From a virus: a stretch of 48,669 nt of DNA. This document shows positions 10,908 through 18,282 of the stretch, one piece after another. The stretch spans positions 1-48,669 of the IMG/VR virus record IMGVR_UViG_3300046714_000254. One strand, 5' to 3'. The translations under genes were made by a program, and so were the position numbers. The stretch's first letter is position 1, and every line of letters starts with the position of its first letter. Below the pieces are notes generated by a model. That model ran no database searches and was not told the DNA's origin. It saw nothing but the letters and a program-made list of their open reading frames with translations.

Positions 10908-11181
10908 CAGTGCGATGTTCCATGTGTAACTGTTTCAGCCGTGGATCACCCTGATCCCGCAGGCGCTTGTAGATGGACTTCGTGAGCGCGGGCCGGCAAC
11001 CGCACGAGTGAATCCAAGTGGCCGGGGTGCGCTTGGTCAGGTCTTTGCCAGCCTTCACGCACGCTTTGCCGCAGTCGCAGAGGCAAGACCAGTGCTGCCC
11101 AGGCTGCTCGCTCGAAGCCGGGCCAACCACCATCAGATTACCGTAACGCTGCCCGATGAGATTGGCCCGGACTCCTCGCAT
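10888..11181 (-). CDS. Small zinc-binding protein like the N-terminus of AP2/HNH proteins
   Basis: 97 residues. The start resembles the opening of many phage AP2/HNH-type DNA-binding proteins: LIGQRYGNLMVVG, then a WSCLCDCGK cysteine cluster, then a closing SCGC. Here only this Cys-rich module and a short basic tail remain; no HNH catalytic histidines or AP2 domain follow. It may be a stand-alone DNA-binding module or the remnant of a homing-type protein. It sits between the HTH gene at 11194 and two small hypotheticals in the same direction. Confidence 0.65.
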   Translation of the reverse strand: MRGVRANLIGQRYGNLMVVGPASSEQPGQHWSCLCDCGKACVKAGKDLTKRTPATWIHSCGCRPALTKSIYKRLRDQGDPRLKQLHMEHRTGVNRHR

Positions 11182-11193
11182 AAGACCCCCGCC

Positions 11194-11922
11194 CTATTCG
11201 CTCGCTTCGCCGCGCTTGAGTATGTGAAGGATCGCCATCGCGCGATCAAGCGGCAACGTCGCCTTCATCTCAAGTACAACGTGATGCTCGTGCTGCTCAG
11301 ATGAATTGATCGTGTACTCCGGCGGCGTCACGCCATCGGCAAGTTTCCACGCCCCTGCGGCGGGCTTGTTGCCGTTGACTTGCGCGTGCTTCGTGTACTT
11401 GCGCTTCCCGGTCTTTTCGAGTCGTTTCCTCTCCCTGTACGCGTTGTTGTATTCGCGTTGCTTTTCCCGATCCTTGCCGCTGAGCGTTCTCCCGCCCTTC
11501 TTCTTCGCCTTCGGCTTGTTGCCGCTCGGGAATCGCTTGCTGTCCGAACGCGGGCGGATCATTGCTGGAGTCGGATCGTACTTGCCTTCCGGTTCCATCA
11601 ATCGCGCCAGCGACACGCCCAACACTTCGGCGATGTAGCTGGCAGTCTTTTCGTTCGGGATCGGGTGTTCGGCGACAACCCAACGGCGGACGGGACTAGG
11701 GTTACGAGGCTGCTCGTTCGCCCCCATCGTCCCGTACAGCTCGCGTGCAAGATCGGTGTGTTTCCATCCCTTCGCCGGCAACAGCTCCTGCAAAGAAGCC
11801 GCCAACTTCTGAGCTACTTTGTCGTCGTGGTCTTGAGGTGGCCAAACGAATTCCTTTGGGGAAGGTTTGGGATTGGGCGGCCTCGGCTTCTTCGCGTTAA
11901 TCAACCCATCGACCACTTTCAT
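11194..11922 (-). CDS. HTH (XRE-like) regulator with basic C-terminal region
   Basis: 242 residues from ATG 11922, with AAGGAGCTGAG upstream. Residues about 35-110 look like a helix-turn-helix of the Cro/CI (XRE) class (VAQKLAASLQELL, KGWKHTDLARELYG, SYIAEVLGVSLARLM). The middle is very basic (KAKKKGGR, REKQREYNNAYRERKR) and may hold DNA or RNA. The C-terminal 60 residues are a separate small domain (HHVVLEMKATLPLDRAMAILHIL). It is probably an early regulator, and it is distinct from the two regulators at the 17.5-kb switch. A delayed-early control role is inferred from position. Confidence 0.65.
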   Translation of the reverse strand: MKVVDGLINAKKPRPPNPKPSPKEFVWPPQDHDDKVAQKLAASLQELLPAKGWKHTDLARELYGTMGANEQPRNPSPVRRWVVAEHPIPNEKTASYIAEVLGVSLARLMEPEGKYDPTPAMIRPRSDSKRFPSGNKPKAKKKGGRTLSGKDREKQREYNNAYRERKRLEKTGKRKYTKHAQVNGNKPAAGAWKLADGVTPPEYTINSSEQHEHHVVLEMKATLPLDRAMAILHILKRGEASE

Positions 11923-11943
11923 TGCTCAGCTCCTTTGGTGATT

Positions 11944-12234
11944 TTAATGCCGCACCGTTTGCGTTGCGGTCTTTGCGGTTTGCGCTTGTCGCTTCGTAGT
12001 CGCGACTGATTTTTGCGCTTCGTTGACGATCTGCGCGACGCGCGGATCGTAGTATTCAAGCCGATGGGAAAACAGGGAAAGTCTTTCGCGCCGGACGCGC
12101 ATCGCGGGGAGAGATTGCTTCTTCCAGTAGTAGGAACTGGTACGACATCCCGCGCATATCATCGGCCCTCCCTTCGATCCGCATCCTTCGGACAACTCCT
12201 CTCCGCAACCATCTACCTCGCAGATCATTTTCAT
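11944..12234 (-). CDS. Small zinc-finger protein
   Basis: 96 residues. I chose ATG 12234 because AGGAGTTGTC lies just upstream; a longer reading to 12306 has no ribosome site. The N-terminus has two Cys pairs (CEVDGC, then CAGC) with a Gly-rich linker, like a treble-clef or ribbon finger. The C-terminal half is basic and Gln/Thr-rich (KRQAQTAKTATQT). It is the first gene after a likely promoter at 12319-12348. A nucleic-acid-binding role is possible, but the family is not recognised. Confidence 0.6.
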   Translation of the reverse strand: MKMICEVDGCGEELSEGCGSKGGPMICAGCRTSSYYWKKQSLPAMRVRRERLSLFSHRLEYYDPRVAQIVNEAQKSVATTKRQAQTAKTATQTVRH

Positions 12235-12318
12235 CAGACAACTCCTGTACCTGTGATGATCGACCCTGACGCGAGGCAACATACGGCAAGACGCCCGTGT
12301 TATCAATCTATGACAACT

Positions 12319-12348
12319 ATCTTATCTAACCCGCGTTAAGTCGGACAA
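12319..12348 (-). promoter_or_regulatory. Candidate sigma70-type promoter for the 12.2-10.2 kb genes
   Basis: Read on the - strand, a TTGTCC (-35-like, 12343-12348) is followed after 18 bases by TAAGAT (-10-like, 12319-12324). The stretch is AT-rich compared with its surroundings and lies in the only real gap between the SSB-like gene and the zinc-finger gene. Both boxes match the consensus at four of six positions, so this is a moderate call from sequence alone. Confidence 0.35.
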
Positions 12349-12355
12349 TGACCAA

Positions 12356-12694
12356 TCAGAACGGAATATCCGAATCGGAATCCGCACCGTTTTGGTTCTT
12401 TGGTTGGTAGTTGGACTGTGGCGGGTAGCTTGGCCGCCCGCCCCCGGCCGGCTTCGGTTTGCAGAACTTGAGGGCTTGTTCGTCCGTCAATTCCTGCAAC
12501 GACAACGTAATAAAGAAGTCGCTGTCCCCGCCTTGGGACCAGCCCGAAATCCAGTACCAACCTACCCCCTTTATGTAGAACTTCCCGCGCCAGTGAGGGG
12601 ACCGCGCCGACGTAGGTTTCTGATTGCGGTACAGCAAGCCACCGTCCCGCTCCTCGCCCTTGTACATGTTTGGATTCAGTTTAGACGCGCTCAC
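12356..12694 (-). CDS. Single-stranded-DNA-binding-like protein with acidic DIPF tail
   Basis: 112 residues from a GTG start at 12694, overlapping the preceding stop (GTGA). The body is rich in aromatic and beta-type residues (HWRGKFYIKGVGWYWISGW). The tail is disordered and Pro/Gln/Asn-rich and ends in DSDIPF. That ending is the hallmark of bacterial SSB proteins, whose acidic tip recruits replication and repair partners. The body does not clearly match the usual SSB core, so this may be a phage-specific ssDNA binder that uses the same tail. The operon also carries RecT and nucleases, which fits a recombination role. Function is inferred. Confidence 0.65.
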   Translation of the reverse strand: MSASKLNPNMYKGEERDGGLLYRNQKPTSARSPHWRGKFYIKGVGWYWISGWSQGGDSDFFITLSLQELTDEQALKFCKPKPAGGGRPSYPPQSNYQPKNQNGADSDSDIPF

Positions 12695-12915
12695 TTAAGG
12701 GCTCCTGAGCGGGTGGCGTTGATGACTCGCAGCGCTCGCAAATATCGAATAAGCGCTTGGCGCTTGGCCGGCGTCACCGCGACCGCATGCGTCAACCCGG
12801 CATCGTAGGCCGCCGCCACGTCAAGCCATGTCGGCGCTCTGCCGGCGCGGCGCGTGTGGATAGCCGTCATGTAGTTCATGGCGTATTCGGATCGTTCGAT
12901 GTGCTCCATCTTCAT
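12691..12915 (-). CDS. Small early hypothetical protein
   Basis: 74 residues. The ATG at 12915 overlaps the stop of the ParB-like gene (ATGA), and its own stop overlaps the GTG start of the SSB-like gene (GTGA), so it sits in a tight translational chain. The C-terminal half is basic (AKRQALIRYLRALRVINATR) and probably helical. No known motif. A longer reading upstream lies over the preceding gene and has no ribosome site. Function is unknown. Confidence 0.6.
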   Translation of the reverse strand: MKMEHIERSEYAMNYMTAIHTRRAGRAPTWLDVAAAYDAGLTHAVAVTPAKRQALIRYLRALRVINATRSGALK

Positions 12916-13796
12916 AGGATTACAAGCCGCTGATCTTCGGAGGCGGAGATAGTGATGGTGCGCAAGTTGGCTTCGTCCATCCCGCGTCGCCGCCAGTTCC
13001 ACGCCTTGATCGTCATGCGCGCCTTGATGTTGAGCGGCAGTTTGGACGAGACGCGCTGCGCATCGGCCTGGAACGCGGCGCGCAAGACGTACTCGACATC
13101 GTTGCGCTCAAGGTTCTCGCCCGTGTAGACAGCCTCGAAGAACGCTTCGGCCTTCGGCTCATCCTTGCGCGCGAAGTATTCAAACAACGCCGTCCCTAAG
13201 CTGATCGACAGCGGCCGATTGTCCTTCGGGTAGTGCAGCAACGTCGTCGCCCGCTCGAACAGCGACAGATGGTCGCGGGCGTAGTGGATGACTTCGGTGT
13301 TGCTGATCTTCTTGATGCCACGCGTGAGCGCGCCGCGCTCAAGCTGGCGCATCCAGTACACGGAGCCCGATACCGCCTTCACGACGTAGTGCGGGTACTC
13401 CTGAAAGTGGAGGCACAACGCATCCGACGAGGTGCGTACCGCGCCCGTGTCGATGGTGCTGAAAGCCGCTTCGGGGATGCCGTAGACCACCATCGTCTTG
13501 ATGGGTACGCCGGCCTCGATGATGGCCAGTAGACGGTGCTGACCATCGAGTACGTTTTCGTTCTCGGCGATGATGATGGGCTGGCCGTTCACCTGCCAAT
13601 TCCCGCTCTTGATTTCGCTCGCGAGGAATTCGACGTGACGCTTGCGCACGGGGCGATTGCGGCAGTTGGCGCGTAGCCACTGCGTCGCGTCCGCTGGCGT
13701 GATCGTGGTCACTTCCGAGAACACGTTGTCGATGCCGTGCAGCTTCGCGGCGTGCTTCAACTCAACGATCTTTGCCTCACCTTTCTGTGGCGTCAT
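12912..13796 (-). CDS. ParB/DGQHR-domain protein
   Basis: 294 residues from ATG 13796, with AGGAGCTGGTC upstream and an ATGA overlap with the preceding gene. Residues 84-88 are DGQHR, in VLDGQHRLLAII, the signature of the DGQHR/ParB-like nuclease-fold group. RKRHVEFLASEIKSGNW just before it is also typical. Members bind nucleotides or DNA and are common in phages, often with unclear roles. The C-terminal part is helical. Its place between a small zinc protein, RecT and the SSB-like gene suggests a role in DNA metabolism. Activity cannot be read from the sequence. Confidence 0.75.
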   Translation of the reverse strand: MTPQKGEAKIVELKHAAKLHGIDNVFSEVTTITPADATQWLRANCRNRPVRKRHVEFLASEIKSGNWQVNGQPIIIAENENVLDGQHRLLAIIEAGVPIKTMVVYGIPEAAFSTIDTGAVRTSSDALCLHFQEYPHYVVKAVSGSVYWMRQLERGALTRGIKKISNTEVIHYARDHLSLFERATTLLHYPKDNRPLSISLGTALFEYFARKDEPKAEAFFEAVYTGENLERNDVEYVLRAAFQADAQRVSSKLPLNIKARMTIKAWNWRRRGMDEANLRTITISASEDQRLVIL

Positions 13797-14119
13797 GACC
13801 AGCTCCTATTTGTTTCTCTACGGGTTTGGATTACCTTCCGCGCCATGTCCTTTTGCACCGCACCTCCCCGTGACTCAGCTAACTGTCTATCCATTGCCGT
13901 CGCCCCTGGTTTGCTGCCCGCAACTGCTCGCCGCCGTTGAGCGGCGACTAGCGCGACGCGGTATCGCTCTGCACAAGATTGGTGACACCACTTGTGTCCT
14001 ATGGGCGGACCCCACCAGTACGGGAAGACATCCGCCCCCGCGATTCCCGGCCGCTGGCATACCTCGCACTCCGCCTGCCTGAGCGGCGCGTCTTGCGTCT
14101 GCCTACGCCTGCGGCCCAT
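13793..14119 (-). CDS. Small Cys-rich protein
   Basis: 108 residues from ATG 14119, which lies a little inside the 3' end of recT (17-base overlap). Two metal-binding-like pairs are visible (CEVCQRPG, then CHQSC) around an aromatic FPYWWG stretch, followed by a basic helical tail. The stop overlaps the start of the ParB-like gene. Small zinc proteins of this sort are frequent in phage recombination operons, but I do not recognise this one. Function unknown. Confidence 0.6.
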   Translation of the reverse strand: MGRRRRQTQDAPLRQAECEVCQRPGIAGADVFPYWWGPPIGHKWCHQSCAERYRVALVAAQRRRAVAGSKPGATAMDRQLAESRGGAVQKDMARKVIQTRRETNRSWS

Positions 14120-15038
14120 CGAAGAGGTCTCCCGGCACTACTTCCCCGGTGTCCGGGTCCACTGAGAACGTGCCGTCGTCGCCTCCTGACGCCTGTACGG
14201 GCTCTGTCGGGCGGGCGGCTGGCTCCGTGCCCCCGATCCCATCGAGCGCCGTCCTGCGGCGTCGTGCTTTCGGTTCCGGGGCCGGCGCGGGCGCGGCGCG
14301 GGGTTCGTCCTCGTCCTCGATGACGTGCCCTTCGATCACCCGGCCGCCCTTGGACATCTCCTCGTGGAGTTCCGACAGGCGGAAGGCGTTGTTCGCGGTC
14401 GTGGACAGGGGCAGCAACTTCGCGAGGCGACGCAACGCCGTCTTCTTGGCCATCTCTTCGTAGTTGTCGCTCCACGCTGGGCCGTTGGCGTTCTGCGAGC
14501 GGCCACGGATCGCATCGACCTGGGCCTTGGTCATCACGACGCGGGCGGCGATCCCGCCGTCGCGGTACTTGGCGAGTGCGTAGACCATCACCATCGGTCC
14601 CCGGTCCTGCCAGTTCACCATCGACTCGAAGTGAGAGTTATCGCCGAGTACGTATAAGGTCTTATCGTTTAAGCAGACGATTTCTGCTTCTACGAAGCCG
14701 ATGTCACCCTGTCGGGCCAACTTGATGAGGCCGCGATAGCCAGGGACCAGCGTGACCTTGCCCTTGAACGGCACGAAGTACGCCTCGCCTAACTGCGCAT
14801 CGGGCAGCAACCCCAACTGCGCGGCCGTGACGACGGAGGCGAACAGCGAGCCGCGATCCATGTTGAGCAGGTTCGGGTTCTGCTGGAGCGCGGTCATGGC
14901 CACGCGCAAAAACTTCTCGACCGTCACATGCGGCGGCAGTGCGCTCTTCAACTGATCCTGCATCGACGGCAGGTACAGTTGCGTGCGGATCAGATCAATC
15001 GGCTTTTCGGCGGGCCTTTGGGCGACGACGGTGTTCAT
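14103..15038 (-). CDS. recT: RecT-family single-strand annealing protein
   Basis: 311 residues. The sequence has the RecT hallmarks: LRVAMTALQQNPNLLN, then SLFASVVTAAQLGLLPDAQLGEAYFVPFKGK, LVPGYRGLIKLARQGDIG, and the AKKTALRRLAKLLPLS region. RecT coats single strands left by a partner exonuclease and anneals them to complementary DNA, which drives phage recombination and recombination-dependent replication. The C-terminal 70 residues are a disordered Pro/Ala-rich tail. The exonuclease partner is most likely the YqaJ-like protein at 16330. The SSB-like protein downstream may load it, as SSB tails do in other systems. The 5' end overlaps the VRR-NUC gene by 44 bases. Confidence 0.93.
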   Translation of the reverse strand: MNTVVAQRPAEKPIDLIRTQLYLPSMQDQLKSALPPHVTVEKFLRVAMTALQQNPNLLNMDRGSLFASVVTAAQLGLLPDAQLGEAYFVPFKGKVTLVPGYRGLIKLARQGDIGFVEAEIVCLNDKTLYVLGDNSHFESMVNWQDRGPMVMVYALAKYRDGGIAARVVMTKAQVDAIRGRSQNANGPAWSDNYEEMAKKTALRRLAKLLPLSTTANNAFRLSELHEEMSKGGRVIEGHVIEDEDEPRAAPAPAPEPKARRRRTALDGIGGTEPAARPTEPVQASGGDDGTFSVDPDTGEVVPGDLFDGPQA

Positions 15039-15582
15039 GTTCCAACTCCATTGGTTTTGGCGTCAGCTCCGCCAGCTCGGCGCGCGGCGGCAGACGTAGA
15101 TAGACATCGATGAGACGCAGGACGGTGTTCAGGGAATCGGACCAGCACGCCGCGTACCCTTGGGCGCGGGCCAGCTCGAGAAAATTGCACTGGCTGTCAG
15201 TGGGCCGGCGCGGCGGGACTTTCAGCTCGATCACGAGCCCGTGGTACGCGCCCCGTGGCACCAACATCACGAGATCGGCGACGCCAGCGCGAGCGCCTAA
15301 CGCGTGGAACATCCCGGCCGTATGGTTTTCGCGGCGAAGCAGTTCGAGCGGTACGTGGAAGCACAGCGAGCCGATCTGCGGATAGGCGTTGTCGATGTAC
15401 TGAACGACGGCTTTTTGAATCTGCTGCTCGCGGTAGATCAGCGGCGGCTCAGGGCCAAGTCCCAGGTTCAGATACAGCGCGTGCTGTCGCGCCAGAAGAT
15501 CCACCGCACCGCTTCCATCGACCCACTTGAGCGCGGCCTTGGGAAGAATGCGAAGCCCAGGTGAGCGGCGACGGCGCATCAT
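14995..15582 (-). CDS. VRR-NUC domain nuclease
   Basis: 195 residues; the start is one of two adjacent ATGs (15582 or 15579) overlapping the preceding stop. The middle shows a VRR-NUC/PD-(D/E)XK core: YREQQIQKAVVQYI, GVADLVMLVPR, and the ELK triad in LVIELKVPPRRPT, then SQCNFLELARAQGYAACW, which closely resembles the usual family ending. Such stand-alone nucleases can cleave branched or flap DNA. In this operon it may act as a Holliday-junction or flap nuclease beside RecT. The 44-base overlap with recT suggests coupled expression. Confidence 0.85.
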   Translation of the reverse strand: MMRRRRSPGLRILPKAALKWVDGSGAVDLLARQHALYLNLGLGPEPPLIYREQQIQKAVVQYIDNAYPQIGSLCFHVPLELLRRENHTAGMFHALGARAGVADLVMLVPRGAYHGLVIELKVPPRRPTDSQCNFLELARAQGYAACWSDSLNTVLRLIDVYLRLPPRAELAELTPKPMELEHEHRRRPKARRKAD

Positions 15583-16115
15583 GAGTAGAACCGGCCGTCA
15601 CGCTGCGCGAGCAGGTTCACGAGCTGGCCCATCGGCCGCAGCTCCGACACCGGGCGGAAGTAGTTTGGATGGCCCGGCGTGAGTTCGCTGATCGGCATCG
15701 CGGCCATGATCCCGGCCGTCTCCCAGCCCAAGAACGTCAGCACCTTTCGGTTGTACAGCGCGAGCACGAGCAGATCAGCGCAGCGCTCGATGTCGCGCTC
15801 TTTGATTAAAAGGTTTTGCGGGCTCTCGCTGGTCTTGATATCGATGGTGCGCGGTACGCCCCTGAACCAGACGGTGAAGTCGATCCCGCCGTCGCCCGCG
15901 TATTGCTCGGTCGCAGCCTCGTAGGTGTAGGGCAACCCAAACGCCCGTGCGAAGTGCATCTCACCCCACACGCCGACGAACGCCCGATGCTGTGCGACCT
16001 TTTGGTCGTCTGTCAGACCGGACGCGTCGAACAACGTGTTTGATGCCGCCCCTTCGTGCGACTTGTTGCGCGCCCAGGCGATGCGATTCGCCAGCTCTTC
16101 CTCAGCGCCGTTCAC
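15579..16115 (-). CDS. PD-(D/E)XK-like nuclease-fold protein
   Basis: 178 residues from a GTG at 16115, chosen because it overlaps the preceding stop (GTGA); longer readings run over the YqaJ-like gene. The core GDGGIDFTVWF, then RTIDIKTS, gives the D...DxK pattern of the restriction-endonuclease fold, and GVWGEMHFARAFG supplies the usual N-terminal acidic helix. The C-terminal half is beta-rich (LLVLALYNRKVLTFLGWE). It lies between a zinc protein and the VRR-NUC gene. Role unknown; it may be a second repair or defence nuclease. The catalytic call rests on motif spacing. Confidence 0.65.
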   Translation of the reverse strand: MNGAEEELANRIAWARNKSHEGAASNTLFDASGLTDDQKVAQHRAFVGVWGEMHFARAFGLPYTYEAATEQYAGDGGIDFTVWFRGVPRTIDIKTSESPQNLLIKERDIERCADLLVLALYNRKVLTFLGWETAGIMAAMPISELTPGHPNYFRPVSELRPMGQLVNLLAQRDGRFYS

Positions 16116-16333
16116 AGGTATTGCTCGAAGCCCGCGTAGCCGACCCAATCGACTTGACCGGGGGCGCGCTGGTGCTCGATGCGGTCGCGCACCACCTGTT
16201 CCGCGATCCACGCTTCGCCGTGCGCCGTGCCGTGGAGCGCGCCACCGCAACGACACTTGCAACGCTCGTTCTTGGCGTGCTCGCAGCTCCACGCGAGCGA
16301 GCGCATCGCTTCGATGGTGATGGGGCGCTTCAT
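16112..16333 (-). CDS. Small Cys/His zinc-binding protein
   Basis: 73 residues. The ATG at 16333 overlaps the stop of the YqaJ-like gene (ATGA), and its stop overlaps the next start (GTGA), so the chain is unbroken. A compact Cys/His cluster is visible in CEHAKNERCKCRCGGALHG, like a short zinc ribbon. The remainder is mainly helical and charged. Similar tiny zinc proteins sit beside recT and exonuclease genes in many phages, with no known role. Function unknown. Confidence 0.65.
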   Translation of the reverse strand: MKRPITIEAMRSLAWSCEHAKNERCKCRCGGALHGTAHGEAWIAEQVVRDRIEHQRAPGQVDWVGYAGFEQYL

Positions 16334-17247
16334 CGCGAAGTCGTGATGCGAAGTTGGATGCGCTCGGGCTGCGCGTTGCGCTCGACCGTGTGCGCGGGTT
16401 TCGCCGGGACCACCTTGCACGACACGCGCCCGCCGTTGGCGACGATGGCGGCGTACTGGTTGGCGCGGCAGTAGGCGAGCACGCGCCCGTCAATCATCGA
16501 CTCGTCGGCCTCGATGCGTTTACGCGCGTCGCGCAGCTCGCGAAGTTGCTGGAGCCAGGTTTCAACGTCGGGATCGCCGCGTAGGTCTACGTTGCCGTCC
16601 CCGGTGTGCCATACGCGCTTGGCCGCATCCAGGTCCTGCGGCATCTCGGCCGGCGGCTCCTCGTTGCGCTCGATGGAATCCCAGAAGGCGCGAACACGCC
16701 CGCGTATCTCGGCGATGGCTTGATCGTGGCGCGCGATCTCGCAGCGAACGATTCGATCCCCGCTGATGAGCGCGATCAACAAACCGGCCGCCGACTTGCA
16801 GCAAGCGAGCTGTACCTGCACCTGCAAACTGAATCGCAGCGGCGGCTCTACGAAGCCGTCGTCGTGAATGATCCAGTTATCTTTGAACGATCCCCACGAG
16901 GCGTTCTTAACTTCGGCCGGGAACTCCCCGCCCTCCCTAACCAGAAAGTAATCCGGGGTTGCACCCAGGCCGGCGCATTCATCGTCGGTGAAGTACGCGT
17001 TAGCGCGGGTTAGGGTGTAGCCGTACAGCTCGCCGGCCGCCCGCGCTATGCCCTCCTCCAGACACTTGCCTAAGACAACGCGCTCGTTGTCGTTGTAGTC
17101 CGCATGCGCCAGATCGCCGCGCTTCTCGTGCCAGAGCTGGAAGTGGGACTGATAGCCGCACCCAAAGAGCGCTGCAACTTCGCTCGCCCCGATGCAGCTA
17201 GCGCGCAAAGAATGCCAATGATCCTCATTTTCAATCGCGTGCCGCAC
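16330..17247 (-). CDS. YqaJ-like viral recombinase / alkaline exonuclease
   Basis: 305 residues from a GTG at 17247, only 2 bases after the preceding stop. The N-terminus has the family signature (HWHSLRASCIGASEVAALFG), followed by KRGDL and a conserved middle. The nuclease site is D in GATPDYFLV and ExK in FPAEVKNASWG. YqaJ proteins digest one strand of double-stranded DNA ends and hand the remaining strand to RecT. The pairing in one operon supports that role. The C-terminal third is helical, with a linker and basic end. Confidence 0.9.
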   Translation of the reverse strand: MRHAIENEDHWHSLRASCIGASEVAALFGCGYQSHFQLWHEKRGDLAHADYNDNERVVLGKCLEEGIARAAGELYGYTLTRANAYFTDDECAGLGATPDYFLVREGGEFPAEVKNASWGSFKDNWIIHDDGFVEPPLRFSLQVQVQLACCKSAAGLLIALISGDRIVRCEIARHDQAIAEIRGRVRAFWDSIERNEEPPAEMPQDLDAAKRVWHTGDGNVDLRGDPDVETWLQQLRELRDARKRIEADESMIDGRVLAYCRANQYAAIVANGGRVSCKVVPAKPAHTVERNAQPERIQLRITTSR

Positions 17248-17249
17248 GA

Positions 17250-17510
17250 CTAAGCCGCTCGCGAATTAGCGGGACGCTTGGCGTCGATGTACTTCCAAAT
17301 ATCTAGCTTCTTACCTGTCTCGATTCGGACAATGGCTAGGAGCTGAATCAGCCGCTCGACGCTCAGGCTCTCGCGTGCAAACCACGCATACGCGGCCGCC
17401 TTGCTGACATCCTCCCCATAAAGGCCCTTAAAGAGCCGGGGGATATCGGTCTTGAGAAAGCCAAGGTCTTTCTCAAGACGCTCATAGTTGAAGGTCGTTT
17501 TGTAAGACAT
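17250..17510 (-). CDS. Small regulator, Cro-like candidate
   Basis: 86 residues, first gene of the leftward operon, divergent from the repressor gene across a gap rich in inverted repeats. The sequence is helical (KAAAYAWFARESLSVERLIQLLAIV) and could hold a small helix-turn-helix near residues 29-45. It has no recognised family match by eye. Position as first gene after the switch suggests a Cro- or CII-like role. This is an inference. Confidence 0.55.
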   Translation of the reverse strand: MSYKTTFNYERLEKDLGFLKTDIPRLFKGLYGEDVSKAAAYAWFARESLSVERLIQLLAIVRIETGKKLDIWKYIDAKRPANSRAA

Positions 17511-17828
17511 CGCTGCTTCCCCTACAGGTACGTGGCCTATGGGGATACGCTCCTACGAGCTGCCAGCGTTGTCGAAAAATGATGGTGTAATTAGCTGAAT
17601 CAGTGGAAGATTAAGTTCGTCGCCGTCGATGGCAACTGTAGGCCGATCCGGCCTATATTCATTCTTGCCTACGGTGGACAGAGTTTTCTGACGCACATGT
17701 CAGAATGATTGCCAGGGATGGTCAGTGATTGCCAACGGGGGCGTTGTTAGTCAACTAACTGTGCAGTTGACGATTTGTTTTTAGATGGTTTGAAAAGCAA
17801 AAACATCGGAAGAAAGGAGCTGTGTACT
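17511..17828. promoter_or_regulatory. Divergent control region (immunity switch) with repeated operator-like motifs
   Basis: No gene fits here. The gap separates the leftward operon from the rightward repressor. It contains an inverted repeat TAGGCCG-ATC-CGGCCTA (17639-17655), CTGAC...GTCAG (17688-17692 and 17699-17703), GATTGCCA twice exactly 20 bases apart (17707-17714 and 17727-17734), and GTCAACT...AGTTGAC (17750-17756 and 17765-17771). These are good candidates for repressor operators overlapping divergent promoters. I could not fix the promoter boxes. The 3' end includes the ribosome site for the TTG start at 17829. Confidence 0.6.
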
Positions 17829-18230
17829 TTGAATAAGCGAAGCGATGACTTGATGAATATGCCGACCGATAGACGAGTGTTTAGGGACCGACTTGTCGCA
17901 AGAATGAAAGAGCAGAAGATGACTGGCGCGGAGCTAGCTAGGAAAGCGAAGCTGTCGAAGGACGCGATCAGCACCTACACGACGATGCGCAGTTTGCCAA
18001 CGCCGAAGACGCTCGGCCGTCTCGCGAACGCACTGAGCTGTAAGCCAGATGATCTATTGCCAGTGACGCCGGTCACTGAAACGCTGCTAGAGATGCGCGA
18101 GCACAGTAAGCCCGGTTACAAGGTGCTCGTGGTCAAGATGCCGCTTCCGATTCTGGACGCGATGCACCACTACAAGCTGCTCGCAAAACTTGAAGAGGAG
18201 GCGAACGCCAAGAACGGCGAAGACAAATAA
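17829..18230 (+). CDS. XRE-family repressor
   Basis: 133 residues. I chose TTG 17829 because AAAGGAG lies 9 bases upstream; ATG 17853 is the alternative. The helix-turn-helix is clear at about residues 25-75 (VARMKEQKMTGAELARKAKLSKDAISTY, then LPTPKTLGRLANALSCKPDDLLP). A short C-terminal helical part follows; there is no S24 peptidase, so it is unlikely to be inactivated by RecA-driven self-cleavage. Divergent placement and the strong terminator just downstream fit a prophage repressor. A weak TTG start would keep the level low. Confidence 0.8.
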   Translation: MNKRSDDLMNMPTDRRVFRDRLVARMKEQKMTGAELARKAKLSKDAISTYTTMRSLPTPKTLGRLANALSCKPDDLLPVTPVTETLLEMREHSKPGYKVLVVKMPLPILDAMHHYKLLAKLEEEANAKNGEDK

Positions 18231-18253
18231 CGCGAAGCGGAACAGGGAAAGAG

Positions 18254-18278
18254 AACGGGGGCCATCGGCCCCCGTTTT
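18254..18278 (+). terminator. Rho-independent terminator
   Basis: A 10-bp stem (18254-18263 with 18267-18276) with an ATC loop and a TTTT run, 23 bases after the repressor stop. The AA at the foot of the left arm also gives it some activity in the other direction, where it may help end the excisionase-like transcript. Confidence 0.85.
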
Positions 18279-18282
18279 AGTT

